A DNA stretch of 64,000 nucleotides from Larus michahellis (lineage: Eukaryota > Chordata > Aves > Charadriiformes > Laridae). The DNA is taken from positions 74,074,727 through 74,138,726 of the forward strand of contig NC_133900.1 of the NCBI RefSeq assembly GCF_964199755.1. The letters are read 5' to 3'. The position numbers and the translations under genes were made by a program. Below the pieces are notes generated by a model. That model made no database searches. It was not told the DNA's origin and saw only the letters and a program-made list of their open reading frames with translations. This document shows positions 1 to 59,400 of this stretch, piece by piece. The first letter of the stretch is position 1; every line of letters starts with the position of its first letter.

Positions 1-3000
1 TCGATACACTATCCATACCAGAAACTTGTTTTCTGGTTGCATGGCATATAAACATTTTAATACAGAGTCCAAATAATTCATTAACATGCAACCATTAGTG
101 GAAAGAAGCGAGCATATCTCATTATCTTAGAACTGATTTGACTTAATTTGATTTTTCTCTGTTTTTTACCTTGCATTTCCCTTCCTAGTAAGTGCAGACC
201 ACTACAGGATCTTCATTTTATAATTCTTTTGAGCAATTGATTGATTTAATTGAATGATGATGGCAGACACAAATACAAGTTTACATTCATGAAGGAAGAG
301 GAAGAAAAGGGAGCGAGTTAAAATCCCCACAGAAAACAACTGGTAATGGAATGAAATCAAAGCAGAAGAGGGATATCTGAACTGAAAGCAAGTGAGGACA
401 AGGGTCACCCACAGGCTGTGCAGACAAGCATGCTCCACCCTGAACCATGCACCAGAGAGCGGCCACCACACACATCATGCTTCCACTGCCTGGCACAGGA
501 ACCTCCTTCAAACCAAGCATCTCTGTGCTCTAACGCCACCACCCACAGGCGCATTCCTCTAATAGAAGCTGGCATATAGCAGATATGCTCTCAAAACAGA
601 ACTACTTTATAGTAGAAACAGAACAGATTATAAACTCAGAGTTCAGTGCTGTAACACCACAATCAAGTATAGAAGCTTTAATGAACAAATTTTGGTGCTC
701 TCTTTATAGTAACATTTCCTTCTCTAGTAGCTAAAGTCAGGACAAATGTCTAATAAATCATCTATATTTCCTTATATGAGGCCAAAACTCACCATCTATT
801 AAGTCCATTGCCATTTGTTTCATCTTTATCTGCTTCCCCAACCCATTCTCGCAATTTTGTCAGCGCAGTAACATGAGGGAACAGGATTCCATAATCCCAG
901 CTGTAAGAGCTATCACTGCCAGAGAGGGGAACAAAAAGCACCCCTAAAACTTCCACTGCAGTATGTCGGTCCTCATTACCCGGGAGAAGTCTGCTGCTTT
1001 ACCACACCAGTCCTTGAGAACAAACAGTTTTTCAAGTTGTTTTTGATGCATTTATTATCTGACTTGGTTTTTACATTAAATTAACATACACAATGGCTTT
1101 GTTACTGTTACAGGGAACAAACTTGTCCAAGGAGTTTCCAATCCAGAATATATTGACAACTTGTAAGCACCTTGGTTCAGCAGAAGGATGAAAGCTCACC
1201 AGAATGCATTCAGAATAAGGAAAACCTCCCCCAAGTTTTTTTCATGTTATACATAGCTAAATATTCTGCATGCTACGTATCCTCATGATCAGGCTTGTCT
1301 CTATAAATTTCCCCTCAACCGCAGGTCAGACTTATCAATATGCATTTTTTGGTAAATTGTTAAAATTTTAAAGTATTTGCTCATTACATTATGTAACAGC
1401 ACATTACATTTAAATTACTGGAAAAAAACCACCCTACCTTCAGTTCAATACTTCCTTTCTAGAACTACCATCTTTCACGTATGCTGAATAATGGTGATTT
1501 TATCTGTACCTTTTACGTCAAAGGTTGTCATGCTTGCAACATGCAGCTCCAACCAAAAAAATTAACTGTAAAAATAATTTTAAAAAGCAAACAGAAACAG
1601 TGATTTATTTATCTGCAGATTGCTCGAACCCACACACTTTTTATTTTTTATGACAAGAAACAAATATCTGGTTCAGCAGGCAGACCAACAAAGTGCAAAT
1701 GACTCAGATGGCTGGATAAGATATACAGAACTATTTTGAATAAAATTTCAAAAATAGGTATGTCTTGCATATGCGAGGTTCAGGACAGACACAAATCCTT
1801 TAAGAAAGGGAATATGCCTACTTATACACACATTTGTATGAATGGAATGAATCTTTAAAGATTGGTGTCCTTTCTTACTATAATAAAGATGAGAAGCAAG
1901 TCTTTTTCTCTGCAGTATTTCACACAAATACTGCAAAATATGCAGAAAAGAACACTAAGAACTACATCAAACATAACTCCAGTGCAGTTCATTTTTATAG
2001 CTCTAATAGAGATATCTTCTCTTTGCTGTAGAGGCAAGGAGAAACTTTACATTATACTTGTTTTAAAGTAAAACCGAACAGTAAATAGAAAAATGAGCTA
2101 CAGTCATGTAAGATAGAAGCTCTTTCCACAATGGTCTTGTTCACGTTGATCTACATATTTCAGCTATAAAAGTATCTTTTTACTTCAGATGAACAATCAC
2201 ATTTTACTTCAGCTGAACAATAACCTCTCTTTCTCTCAGTGACAGTTACGGCATAAGCAGTCACACAACAGCATCACCTCTCTTGATCAAAGAAACACTT
2301 TTATGGAATTATCTTCCAGGCATTAATATTACAGGAAAGAGTTAAAGTAACAATATGGAAAACAGTTTATTCCTTATACTAGAAAGTAAGAGAACTCAAC
2401 AGAGATCCAACTATCATTGCCTAGTGTAATTTCAATTAATTCTACTTTACATACTAATGGCCTGACACATTGTGGCAGAAGTAGTATGCATTTCTAAAAA
2501 TCAATTAAAAAAACCCACAAAATACTATCAAATAGCACCAATCCATGCTAAATATTGCCAAGTTTTCCTTACCTCTATTCTCTTTCACCAAACTTAAGTC
2601 AAAAATTGAAAAGAAAGTTATTTCCTCCCCATTTTGTCAATCTATACAATCTAAAAGCTACTGCCTTTTGCAGCTTTTGTTTTTTTCTGCTGCTGAACCA
2701 TAATTATATTTGGATATCAGCTCAAATTAATACCGGGTCCCTTTACAAGTGGGCCAAAATCAACCGAAGGAGCTTTCAAACAAACTGCAATCTTCTCTAT
2801 TAATTCACACAAATGGTCCCACTGCTTTTGCAGGATTTGTCATGAATTGTATGCCTGAATTACAAGGGCAACCTAATGCCCTTTGGCTTTGTACCTCTTC
2901 TTTCTCAGGATCCTGTAAGCACTTTTCAGTTACCCACCCAAGTATCAGCATAAAATTTCCAGCACAGGTTTAAAAATTCAGTTTTCTGATTTCCCCCACC

Positions 3001-3474
3001 CCTGAATTTAACTTGCGGTCCCTCAGCTGAGACAAGTGTTGCTTCTCTAATAATCTCGAAGCTGTGTAAACCTTTCAGTTCTACCAACCAACACTAATAT
3101 CCCGAAAGCAAGGTATCCTAAACCGTCAGTAAGAAAATATTTAAACATTTAAAAGATTAGCTAGTTTATACATGATTAGCAAGCACCATCCAGATGGCTT
3201 CAGGATGACACATAACTGTATTGTTACACTATTCAATTATGTTTTTGTACACCTATGCACATATTCAAACGTGACATTTATCTATACAAACAGTTAAGTG
3301 ATGTTCAACTTCAAATTGCTTTCTGCTGTTGGCGCTGGGGGCAGCGATGAGAACACATCCCTGTGCCCTGAAGCTACTTCAAATCCATGCTCGGTGTATG
3401 CATCTGTCCTCTAAATGAAGTTTTCAAGCGGTTTGAGTTTGTTGGGGGAAACAACAACCAAACACCAAACCCCA
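1..3474. other. Region downstream of NFXL1, mostly no recognisable gene
   Basis: This AT-rich stretch lies beyond the proposed NFXL1 poly(A) site. The only exon-like block I can support is at 793-915 on the minus strand. A 24-base imperfect tandem duplication sits at about 2177-2225. Further AATAAA hexamers on the minus strand (near 1051, 1604, 1640 and 2366) could serve longer NFXL1 transcripts. No CR1 tail, tRNA or long open frame was seen. Confidence 0.6.
793..915 (-). CDS. Exon-like block, possible 5' coding exon of CORIN
   Basis: Read on the minus strand, a pyrimidine-rich tract ending in CAG precedes base 915, and a strong donor (ATG|GTGAGT) follows base 793. The 123-nt block has one open frame with symmetric phase: one base, 40 codons, two bases. 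It includes SYSWDYGILFPHV and LREWVGEADKDETNGNG. The frame stays open upstream to about 997 but has no ATG. CORIN is the next gene here in human, on the same strand, and its cytoplasmic tail has an acidic ADxxN..GNG stretch that loosely resembles the end of this block. That resemblance is from memory and weak. It could equally be a chance open frame or an unannotated alternative exon. Confidence 0.3.
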
Positions 3475-3499
3475 CAGTCTGTAAAGGGGCCATTTTATT
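3446..3499 (-). terminator. NFXL1: NFXL1 poly(A) signal with GU-rich downstream element
   Basis: On the minus strand a canonical AATAAA occupies 3499-3494. About 20-25 bases further on comes a GT-rich run (3474-3446, GTGGGGTTTGGTGTTTGG and onward), the usual layout of a strong vertebrate cleavage site. Cleavage would fall at about 3475-3485, giving a 3' UTR near 590 nt. Confidence 0.7.
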
Positions 3500-4069
3500 G
3501 TTTGTGATACAGTTGACTTGAAAGACAATTTGCACTTCCTTTCTCTGAACAAAGTTCTGACATGAGGCCCCAGAATATTCAAGCCTCAGTGATCTCAAGT
3601 TCCCCATTAGTTGTTATAATTAAGACCGACATGAAGCACAGAAATTATTGTATGATACAACATAAAGACTAGCATATTACTACTAATCTTCAATAAACCA
3701 CTAAATTTGATTTTACAGGAAACAAATATTCAATAAAGCATTTTATACTAAGCTATTTTTAATCTTATGAAATGGAGACAAGGAAAATAATATATTAATA
3801 GAAGAGATGCTAACGGATCTCAGTCAGACGAATTACATCAGCACTTCAGTGTAGACTAAAATCTACTATTACTGTCAGTGTCTGAATTCAGTTTTGTGCT
3901 GTGAATGTAGTAACACAAAAGGTGACATTTCTTCCCTCCTCTGCACTTTTCTTGGCAAACAGTATACATACATCATCTATGCATATGAAGTTCTGTTACG
4001 CACAGACTAACATTCTAGGAATAACAGCTACCTAAAGCCCGACTGAGGTATATTAAATATTGAGTTGTT
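3475..4069 (-). other. NFXL1: NFXL1 3' untranslated region
   Basis: This follows directly after the TGA at 4072-4070 and runs to the predicted cleavage point just past the AATAAA at 3499-3494. It contains no long frame or repeat. The far end is an inference from the poly(A) signal; longer forms are possible because more hexamers occur further left. Confidence 0.65.
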
Positions 4070-52278
<48,209 letters not shown>

Positions 52279-52380
52279 TTCTCCCCCGCCAGCGAACGAA
52301 GGACGGCGGAGGGAGGCCGACCACCCCTCACACCCCCGGCTGAAACCGCCCCGAGGCAGGCGAACAAGCTCGCTCGCTCG

Positions 52381-52402
52381 CTCCCTCCCTCCCTCCCTCC
52401 CG
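52381..52402 (-). promoter_or_regulatory. NFXL1: Guanine-quadruplex-forming tract upstream of NFXL1 start codon
   Basis: The minus (sense) strand has five GGG runs separated by single A or short loops, within GGCGGGAGGGAGGGAGGGAG. It is followed by GAGC repeats and lies about 105 bases before the ATG. This would be in the 5' UTR or core promoter. Confidence 0.8.
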
Positions 52403-52466
52403 CCGGCCCGGCCCGGCCCCTCCGTGCGGAGCCGCAGGGACGCCGGTGAGCTCCCGCGGCGGCGCG

Positions 52467-52486
52467 ACTACAACTCCCAGCGCTCC
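52467..52486 (+). promoter_or_regulatory. ZNF143/SIX5-like site 1
   Basis: ACTACAACTCCCAGCGCTCC closely matches the ACTACAA(T/C)TCCCAG(A/C)ATGC element bound by ZNF143/STAF at many housekeeping promoters; the 3' part is weaker than in site 2. Confidence 0.75.
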
Positions 52487-52500
52487 CCGCGCGAGCGGGT

Positions 52501-52509
52501 CGGAAGTGG
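52501..52509 (+). promoter_or_regulatory. ETS/GABP-like site
   Basis: CGGAAGTGG lies between the two ZNF143-like sites. CCGGAAGTG is the usual GABPA core, and the preceding base differs. Confidence 0.6.
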
Positions 52510-52518
52510 CGGCCGGCG

Positions 52519-52540
52519 ACTACAACACCCAGCATGCACC
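52519..52540 (+). promoter_or_regulatory. ZNF143/SIX5-like site 2
   Basis: ACTACAACACCCAGCATGCA matches the ZNF143/STAF element, including the GCATGC end. It has the same orientation as site 1, starting exactly 52 bases later. Confidence 0.75.
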
Positions 52541-52619
52541 GGGGCGCCGCACCCCCCACTGCGGAGAAGGCTCGGAAGGCGCGGCCCGCCCTTGGAGTCA
52601 AAGCCACGTTTACTAATAA

Positions 52620-54985
52620 GACAGGTCGGCGTCGCTTTATTACTTAATGCTTTAATTTCTTTTTGCCTGCTGCTCTGTCTGCTGCAGGTCTTTTTCTGGC
52701 AGCCATTTGTGCGGCTGTTGGGCGTGTTTTTCCTCACAGCTCCTCATCCTCAGAGTAGGAGCGGCTTGAAAACTGTTTTTAGAAACTTTGCTGAAGTAAC
52801 ATCCAGGTTCTGCTGCGCAGAAATACATATTGAGGAACCCGTGTGCCTCCTGGAAAAACTTCTGGTAGATAACGCAAGTTGAAATAACTTACATTTGATG
52901 GACACTTTCTGATGGCACTCATGTTCTGTCTTGCTGTGCCAGGAGGAAACTGCATTTAGGGTTTTTTTTTTTCAGCAAATACGTGTTTATAAAAGTTAAA
53001 TAGTGCAAGATTTCAAATAATGAGTCTGAAAATAGTAAACTGCTGGATTTCAATTCTGGTTTTCTGCTTTATTTTGAAGTCTTTAACATAATTTTTATTC
53101 TCAAGAAAAGGGCAGCTAGTGACTATAGCTTGTGTCGTAGACTGAGGGATTAATAAAAGAAAAAATACAATCAGTAGATCTCTGCCTTTATTAATTGAAT
53201 CTCCTATCACACATTTCTCTAATACAAAGTCTTAAACTCTTCAACAAAGGACAAAAGTGCTTCCTAAGCGCCTACTGAAATACGACGCAGCGCTATAGGA
53301 TGCTGCTGCCACACAGATTGCAAATTATACTCAAAGACCTGAATTGGAAGAATGCTGATTGCGAAGTCCAACATTTCACAATTCAGTTAAATGCCAGAAT
53401 AACCCTTGTTCTTGTGTGCATCAGTAGAGCCTGTAATGAAATGATGGCATACTCTTTCCTCTCCCCAGCACATTATGCCATTTGTCGTGCAAAGCACAGG
53501 ATCAACAGCGAATGGACAGCTGTTTCATATTTACATTTATCTTTCTTGTTCCATATGTATCCTATGCACTCATTACTCTAAGAACACTTAATTCTTGCAG
53601 TGAAATCAGGAGTTACTTATACATCTCTGGCATTCTGGAAACCTATCAACATTACAAAAAAATAAAACAACCAGAAATTAATGCACTTTACAAAAGATCC
53701 AATTTCTAATATCTCCATCTTACTAAGGAGAAGAACAAAAGTATAGAGAGATTATCAAGTGATAGTAATGTTTGCATATGTATGTTTTAAGAGTGGCAGT
53801 CCAATTGATGATCAAAGTCTACTGGAAATACCCAGCTGAAAATACCCAGCTGAGACCACAACTAGTAAAACCCAATTTTTAACCAATGGAAAAGGACATA
53901 AATTAGGGAAGAAATCCAAGGAGTAATGCTTCTTAAAGCAGTTGAAAATGTATCTGACATATGAAAAAGATTTTTCTATCTTAGTAGTAGTTATGAACAG
54001 AATACCCTATCAATGAAAAAAGTAACCTATTTAGTCATTGTATTCTTTTCCCAACAGCAGCTACAGAAGATGCTGTAGGAAGAGTTTGGCCTCTTTCTGT
54101 TGTGTCTGCCCCTTGCACTCTGCCAGCATCCACAACTGTTACGCTAGGGACATAAAAAATTTTAAGCACAGATATTAAAAACTTGATAGTCCATGTTCAG
54201 CAGCCGTATGATTACATGGAGCAGAACAGTCTTCAATATTATGTATTTGTTATTATTGTGGAAAGAACAGCTATATTTTGAGCCATCCATATTTGTTATA
54301 TTGATGCTTGCAAAAAGTTGTGTTTTCTCCCCGCTCTATTCCAGCCTTTGCATGTAATATCCCGAAAAAAGGACCATTTAAAACTGCCCGCTTCCATTTC
54401 AAGAAATCAGCCAAGGTGGACCCAATAAAGTAATAATATTTTCCAAATCTTACAGCCTTCCGTACTCGCATCTGCATTGTAGATATACCAAATTCTTTAT
54501 ATAACAATAATTAATCTTATGTTAATCAATAGATTTTAAAATGTGTTTGTTTATACGCAAATTTAATATCATTGTTCATGCCTATATTGACTTTAGATAA
54601 TATAATTGGTACCAAACCTTTCTTTCTTGCTGTAAGTAGACACAAATAAATGATTTTAAAATAGTCAGCAAAACTGTCAATATTTGCCAGTGTATGACTG
54701 TACTGAATGATTGAATGCATTTGCTGTAGAGCGACATACATAATGCATTAGCAGATAATAACACCTGTTTGTGCAGGAGCAAGATGTTATCTTTCATCCT
54801 CATTCTCAGTTCTTCTTCTTCTTTCCAAAACCTGCCAAATATGTGCTGCTTGTAGGAAATTAGTGACATGACCTCAACAAATAATTTTTCATAATTAATA
54901 GTCAGGTCCTACAAAGATTAGAAATGAATGTATTCAGCCCCATGCAGGATTTGACCCTAAGTTTTATTGGCAACCTCCAGTGTTT
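52620..54985. other. Interval between CNGA1 3' end and NFXL1 promoter
   Basis: 2.4 kb, AT-rich, with no gene, RNA or recognisable repeat. Part may be CNGA1 3' UTR if a distal poly(A) site is used (minus-strand AATAAA near 53188 and 53068, among others). Confidence 0.7.
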
Positions 54986-54990
54986 TTATT
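54963..54990 (-). terminator. CNGA1: CNGA1 candidate poly(A) signals at the stop codon
   Basis: One AATAAA overlaps the TAA stop (54988-54986) and a second lies at 54968-54963. No clear GU-rich element follows, so real cleavage may be farther left. Confidence 0.4.
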
Positions 54991-56403
54991 CCGCTTTTGA
55001 CTCTCCAGGTTTATCTGTGGATGGATCTCCTCCTTCTAAGTCTGCGAATTCTTCCTGTATAATGGGCTTCAATATTTTCTCGATTTGTGTTAGTCTTTTT
55101 TTCAGTTTCTGTTGTGCAGCTTCGTACTCGGCCAGCAGCCTGGCAAACTTTGTTTGTAATCTGTCCATTGCTCCTTCCATGTAGGTGACCTTCTCTTCCA
55201 GATCTTTAGGATCGCTTCCTAAATTTGCAACTTCAATGTCCAGCAACCCATCTTTCATTAGGATTTGCTTACCTTTCTCTTCCAGCATAGCCTTTGCATC
55301 TGGATACTCTGTTAAAGCCTCCATGAGATCATCTTTAGACAGACAAAACAAGTCCGAGTATCCAATACTTCTGATATTGGCTGTTCTTCGATTGCCAGCT
55401 TTGCTACCTTTGATATTAAGAATGCTGATTTCTCCAAAATAGCTGCCGTCACTTAACACCACAAATTGGGTAATTCCATCATCAGCAACTACTGCCAGCT
55501 TCCCTTCTTTGATAATGTACATCTCTCGTCCAATATCTCCTTTTCTGCAAATATAATCTCCAGGACTGTATACTTGCGGCTGGAGTTTCAAAACCAGTTC
55601 AACCAACAGACCAGCTTCACAGTCTGCAAAGATACGAACTTTTTTTAGTGTTTCCAAGTGAACATTGATTGCAATCTCTGCTCTTAGTTTATCTGGCAGA
55701 TACTTCAAGACTTCCCTTTCATCCACAGCCTTTTTATTTGTCCACAGGTAGTCAAACCACTTTATAACTCTTTTCTCCATGTCTTTACTCACATTCCGAA
55801 AGTGCATATACTGCTTGATAGCATCAATCCTTGCTTGAAACTCTGCCCTGGCAGCATTCATGTTGGAGATCATAGAGCCCACGTTACCAACAATGGTAGC
55901 GAAAATCAATACTCCAACCAAGAAGTCAACGACCACGAAGAAATACTCAGAATCTCTTACAGGAGGTGGTGTTTCACCGATAGTAGTCAGGGTCAGCGTT
56001 GACCAGTAGAGACTGTAGACATACTTTCTAGTCAGACGGGCAAATTCGGGATCGGAGGTGTTGGGGTAGACCCACGTGTCAGCCCCAAACCCAATGGCTT
56101 TTGAGATCGAGTAGTACACACAGGCGTTCCAGTGAATAATAATCACAATGTACATGACAAGGTTAGAGATCCTGAAGATGTTTGGGTAGTTTGTCCTTGT
56201 TTCTGTTCGCTGGAAGAATTCAAACATCCGAGCTACTCTGAGTAGTCTGTTTATTCTTAATTCTGGGTAATTTAGTCCTAACTTAAAGTATAAGAGATCA
56301 GTTGGTATGACTGACAGAAAATCTAATTTGAATTGAAAAGATGTCTTATATTTCTCTCGAAGCTTTTGTTCTTCTTTCACCAGAAGACCTTGCTCCAGGT
56401 AAC
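54986..56403 (-). CDS. CNGA1: CNGA1 coding exon 7 (S3 to C-terminus)
   Basis: 1418 nt, residues 174-645, starting [15 protein letters not shown] after the acceptor GATTTTAG. It holds S3-S6, pore, C-linker, cyclic-nucleotide-binding domain and C-terminal coiled coil, ending [11 protein letters not shown] single large last exon is usual for the CNGA family. Confidence 0.98.
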
Positions 56404-59400
56404 CTAAAATCAAATTGTAAATAATAAAAAATGTTACACCTTCAATTTCATTGTGTTCAATGTCAGTCCAAATCTACTTTGAAAAATATTTTGGTTGCAA
56501 GTTCCAGATGGTACATAACTTCTCTTACTTTTTGATAAACAATTTCTTATTTCCAAATATTCAGCTTCATGCTATATGGTTCAGCTGGAGCTAAACTATA
56601 CAGCTTTGAAAATTAAACATCTCTAGCTCTGATTCTTTCCCTCCACTTTTCCACTATGGTGAAGATCTGGAAAAAAAAAACAACCCCCCCGCAAAACTCC
56701 ACAGAATATAGGGAGGGTGGTTAACATGAGGGAAAGAATTTGAACGTGGGAATTTCAGTTCCATATTGAGTGTACCTACTCAATAGCTCTGGATGTAGCA
56801 TAAGATTTTAAAAGAAACAGTTGCAGCTGAAGTTAATTGGATGTCTTTCTTGCGCAGTGGTCTTGAAAATCAAGCAAATACTTGAATCTCCTTAAATACA
56901 AAATCCGGATTTTGGTGCTAATTTTTCAGAACCCCTGAGCCCCACTTGTCAGCATTGCATGTTTATTTTGTCTTGTTGAGTCATCTACAGGCAGAACAGC
57001 TTGTATCTAGCTTACCTCATGCCTTGCTTACCTCAGGCTTTATATATTCTTGAAGTAATACATCAGAGTTTCTCCTGTTTTTACAGGTCACAGACTACAG
57101 TCTTTCAGAGATCTGTCTCGATGTCTTTTTCAATATTGCACCTCATCAAGGATACCCAGGTAATAAGAGCAGTATTCTGAATATTTTAAGCCACCTGACA
57201 CAAATACATTAAGAGCACCAATTGATCATTGAGTATACTTACCTGTTCTTGTCCGTACAAACATGTCAGCAATATAGATGGCATCAGAAACGTAATCAAT
57301 AATAAACCATGCCACTAAGTAGTCATGCTGAAGCTCTTCAAAACAGGCTCTGAATAGGAAAAGACAGAAGTAAATTACCATGAAATAAAGATTAAATACT
57401 TGCATGAAATCAGTGATGAATAAAATATTTTTTTAATCTATTTGTGAATATTATGATTTGCCAGAAGTTTTATGTAGTCATTAAAGAAGTACATCACCTA
57501 GCAATAATCATGGTCCAGTTGTACATGACAGGCATTGTGATGCAGAACAACCAGTTGTAATACATATTTCCTGCTGGATCAATAATGAAAATATCTTTTT
57601 TCTTCCTAAGTGATAGGCAGGAAAAAAAAGGAGATTTAATGAGAGTCATAAAATACACATAGCAATTTTTGAGGAATGAAGCATTCCAGAAATTGTTATT
57701 GTTAAATAGAGGGTCTATATTAAAGTTAAGCTTTGTTTGAATGCATGGAGAACATGAAGCTTCTTGTTAGGTGTGACTTGGGACGCAAACTGTAGAATCC
57801 AAATCTTGCTGAGAAAAATCAGATTGGCAGTCCCACTTCAGTTTGTAGTGGCACATGTAATTTCAACCTTTTTAAATTAACTTGTTTCTTACGTAGTTAA
57901 CTGTCTGGTCTGATAATTGATTTGATCTTCTTTCAAAAAATAAAATGATTATATGACTACTAATGTTTAATAAGTGAGGCAAATCATGCCGTTCTCACTG
58001 GAAAAAGTTTAGCTTTGAGAAAGATGAAATATTGGCATAGTTTACATAAAGAAACCAAAGAACATGAAATCGTACAACACAAGTGCCTGCTGCACTATTT
58101 TAAATTTCTCTTCCTTGGCCAGAAAATTGTGAATTTACCAAGCTAAAGGTAAAGCAAGAATTTTTAGATCATAGAAGAGTTTACTTGCTTGTAGATGCCC
58201 TTATGTGCAGAAGAGATTGCTTTACACTGGCACATCTTTTGCTGCAGGGGCAGGGTGTTATCCAAAAAAATATTGAATAATCAGAATCCAAACAAGATTT
58301 TTCATAATTTTTTTTTCAAATCAATTCCATGCATGCATATTTCTGTTGTCCACTTATGAAGTCAAATCAGAACAACTCTACTCTAGGGATAACGACAGCA
58401 ATCTGTACACTCATTCACTACTCTGTAAGCATCTTGTTTACAGGATGTCCATGAATGGATTTGATTTTTCATCAAAAGCAATTTTATTCGACTAGAATAG
58501 CAGGACCTAAACGAAAAATACTTACTCTTCTTTATCTTCTTTCTTCTTGGACTTATCTTTGTTTTTATTTTTCTCCTTTTTTTCCTTGTTCTTTTGTGTT
58601 TCTCCATCCTTTTTTTTTTCTGACTTGCTAAGAAACAGATTTACATTTTCAGTTGTTGCAGACTAAGTTAAAACATATTTGGAAAGAAATTAAATGTCTT
58701 AGAAACAGTAGTATTATTACTCTTTATCTTACCTCTTCTTTTCTTTTTTCTTTTTCTTCTCCTCTCTAAGGAAAAGAAAAATATGATAGGCTCATGGGAT
58801 GCACATAGCCATTGCTTCCACATTTATTTATTAGAGTCATCTCAATTCAGTAAGTATAACATTATACTTATTGTATTCACATAGAACTACTTCTGTTTTA
58901 AATTAATAGATATAATACCAGTAACTTTGGTATTGAGAATGATCATCATAACTATATGCATGAAGTTCAAAAGTACATGCAGTCACTTATGGGATTACTT
59001 AAATGACATAAGTATTTCTAAAGAAATGATTAGATATATATCATTCTTTTTCATTGCTGCTTAAACAACCAATATTGCAGTACTCTATGAAATGGTAAAG
59101 ATACTTACTCGTCTTTATTACTATTGTTGTTAATATTGTAGCGTGCAAACGCACCAGGTAGATACCGTTGCCTAGGGACCAGCAAAACAACACAGTTATG
59201 TGATATCTGCTGAAATACAAATAAACGTTTGATCTAAATTGTCACAGACTGTTTCTCACCATTTTAATCATGGGCTAAGTAATATAAGGAAATTGAAAGA
59301 GCACAGATTTTAATCTCCTAAATATTTACGATAAGCAATATATCACAATCTTAAAAACTTAATTTATTAATAGAGGGTGAAGAAAATTAGATGATGACAA

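Noticed and set aside
52424-52882. 152-codon plus-strand frame starting in the promoter, as a divergent gene
   Set aside because: Half of it is promoter motif sequence and the rest has no recognisable domain. CpG islands often transcribe both ways, but nothing shows a protein.
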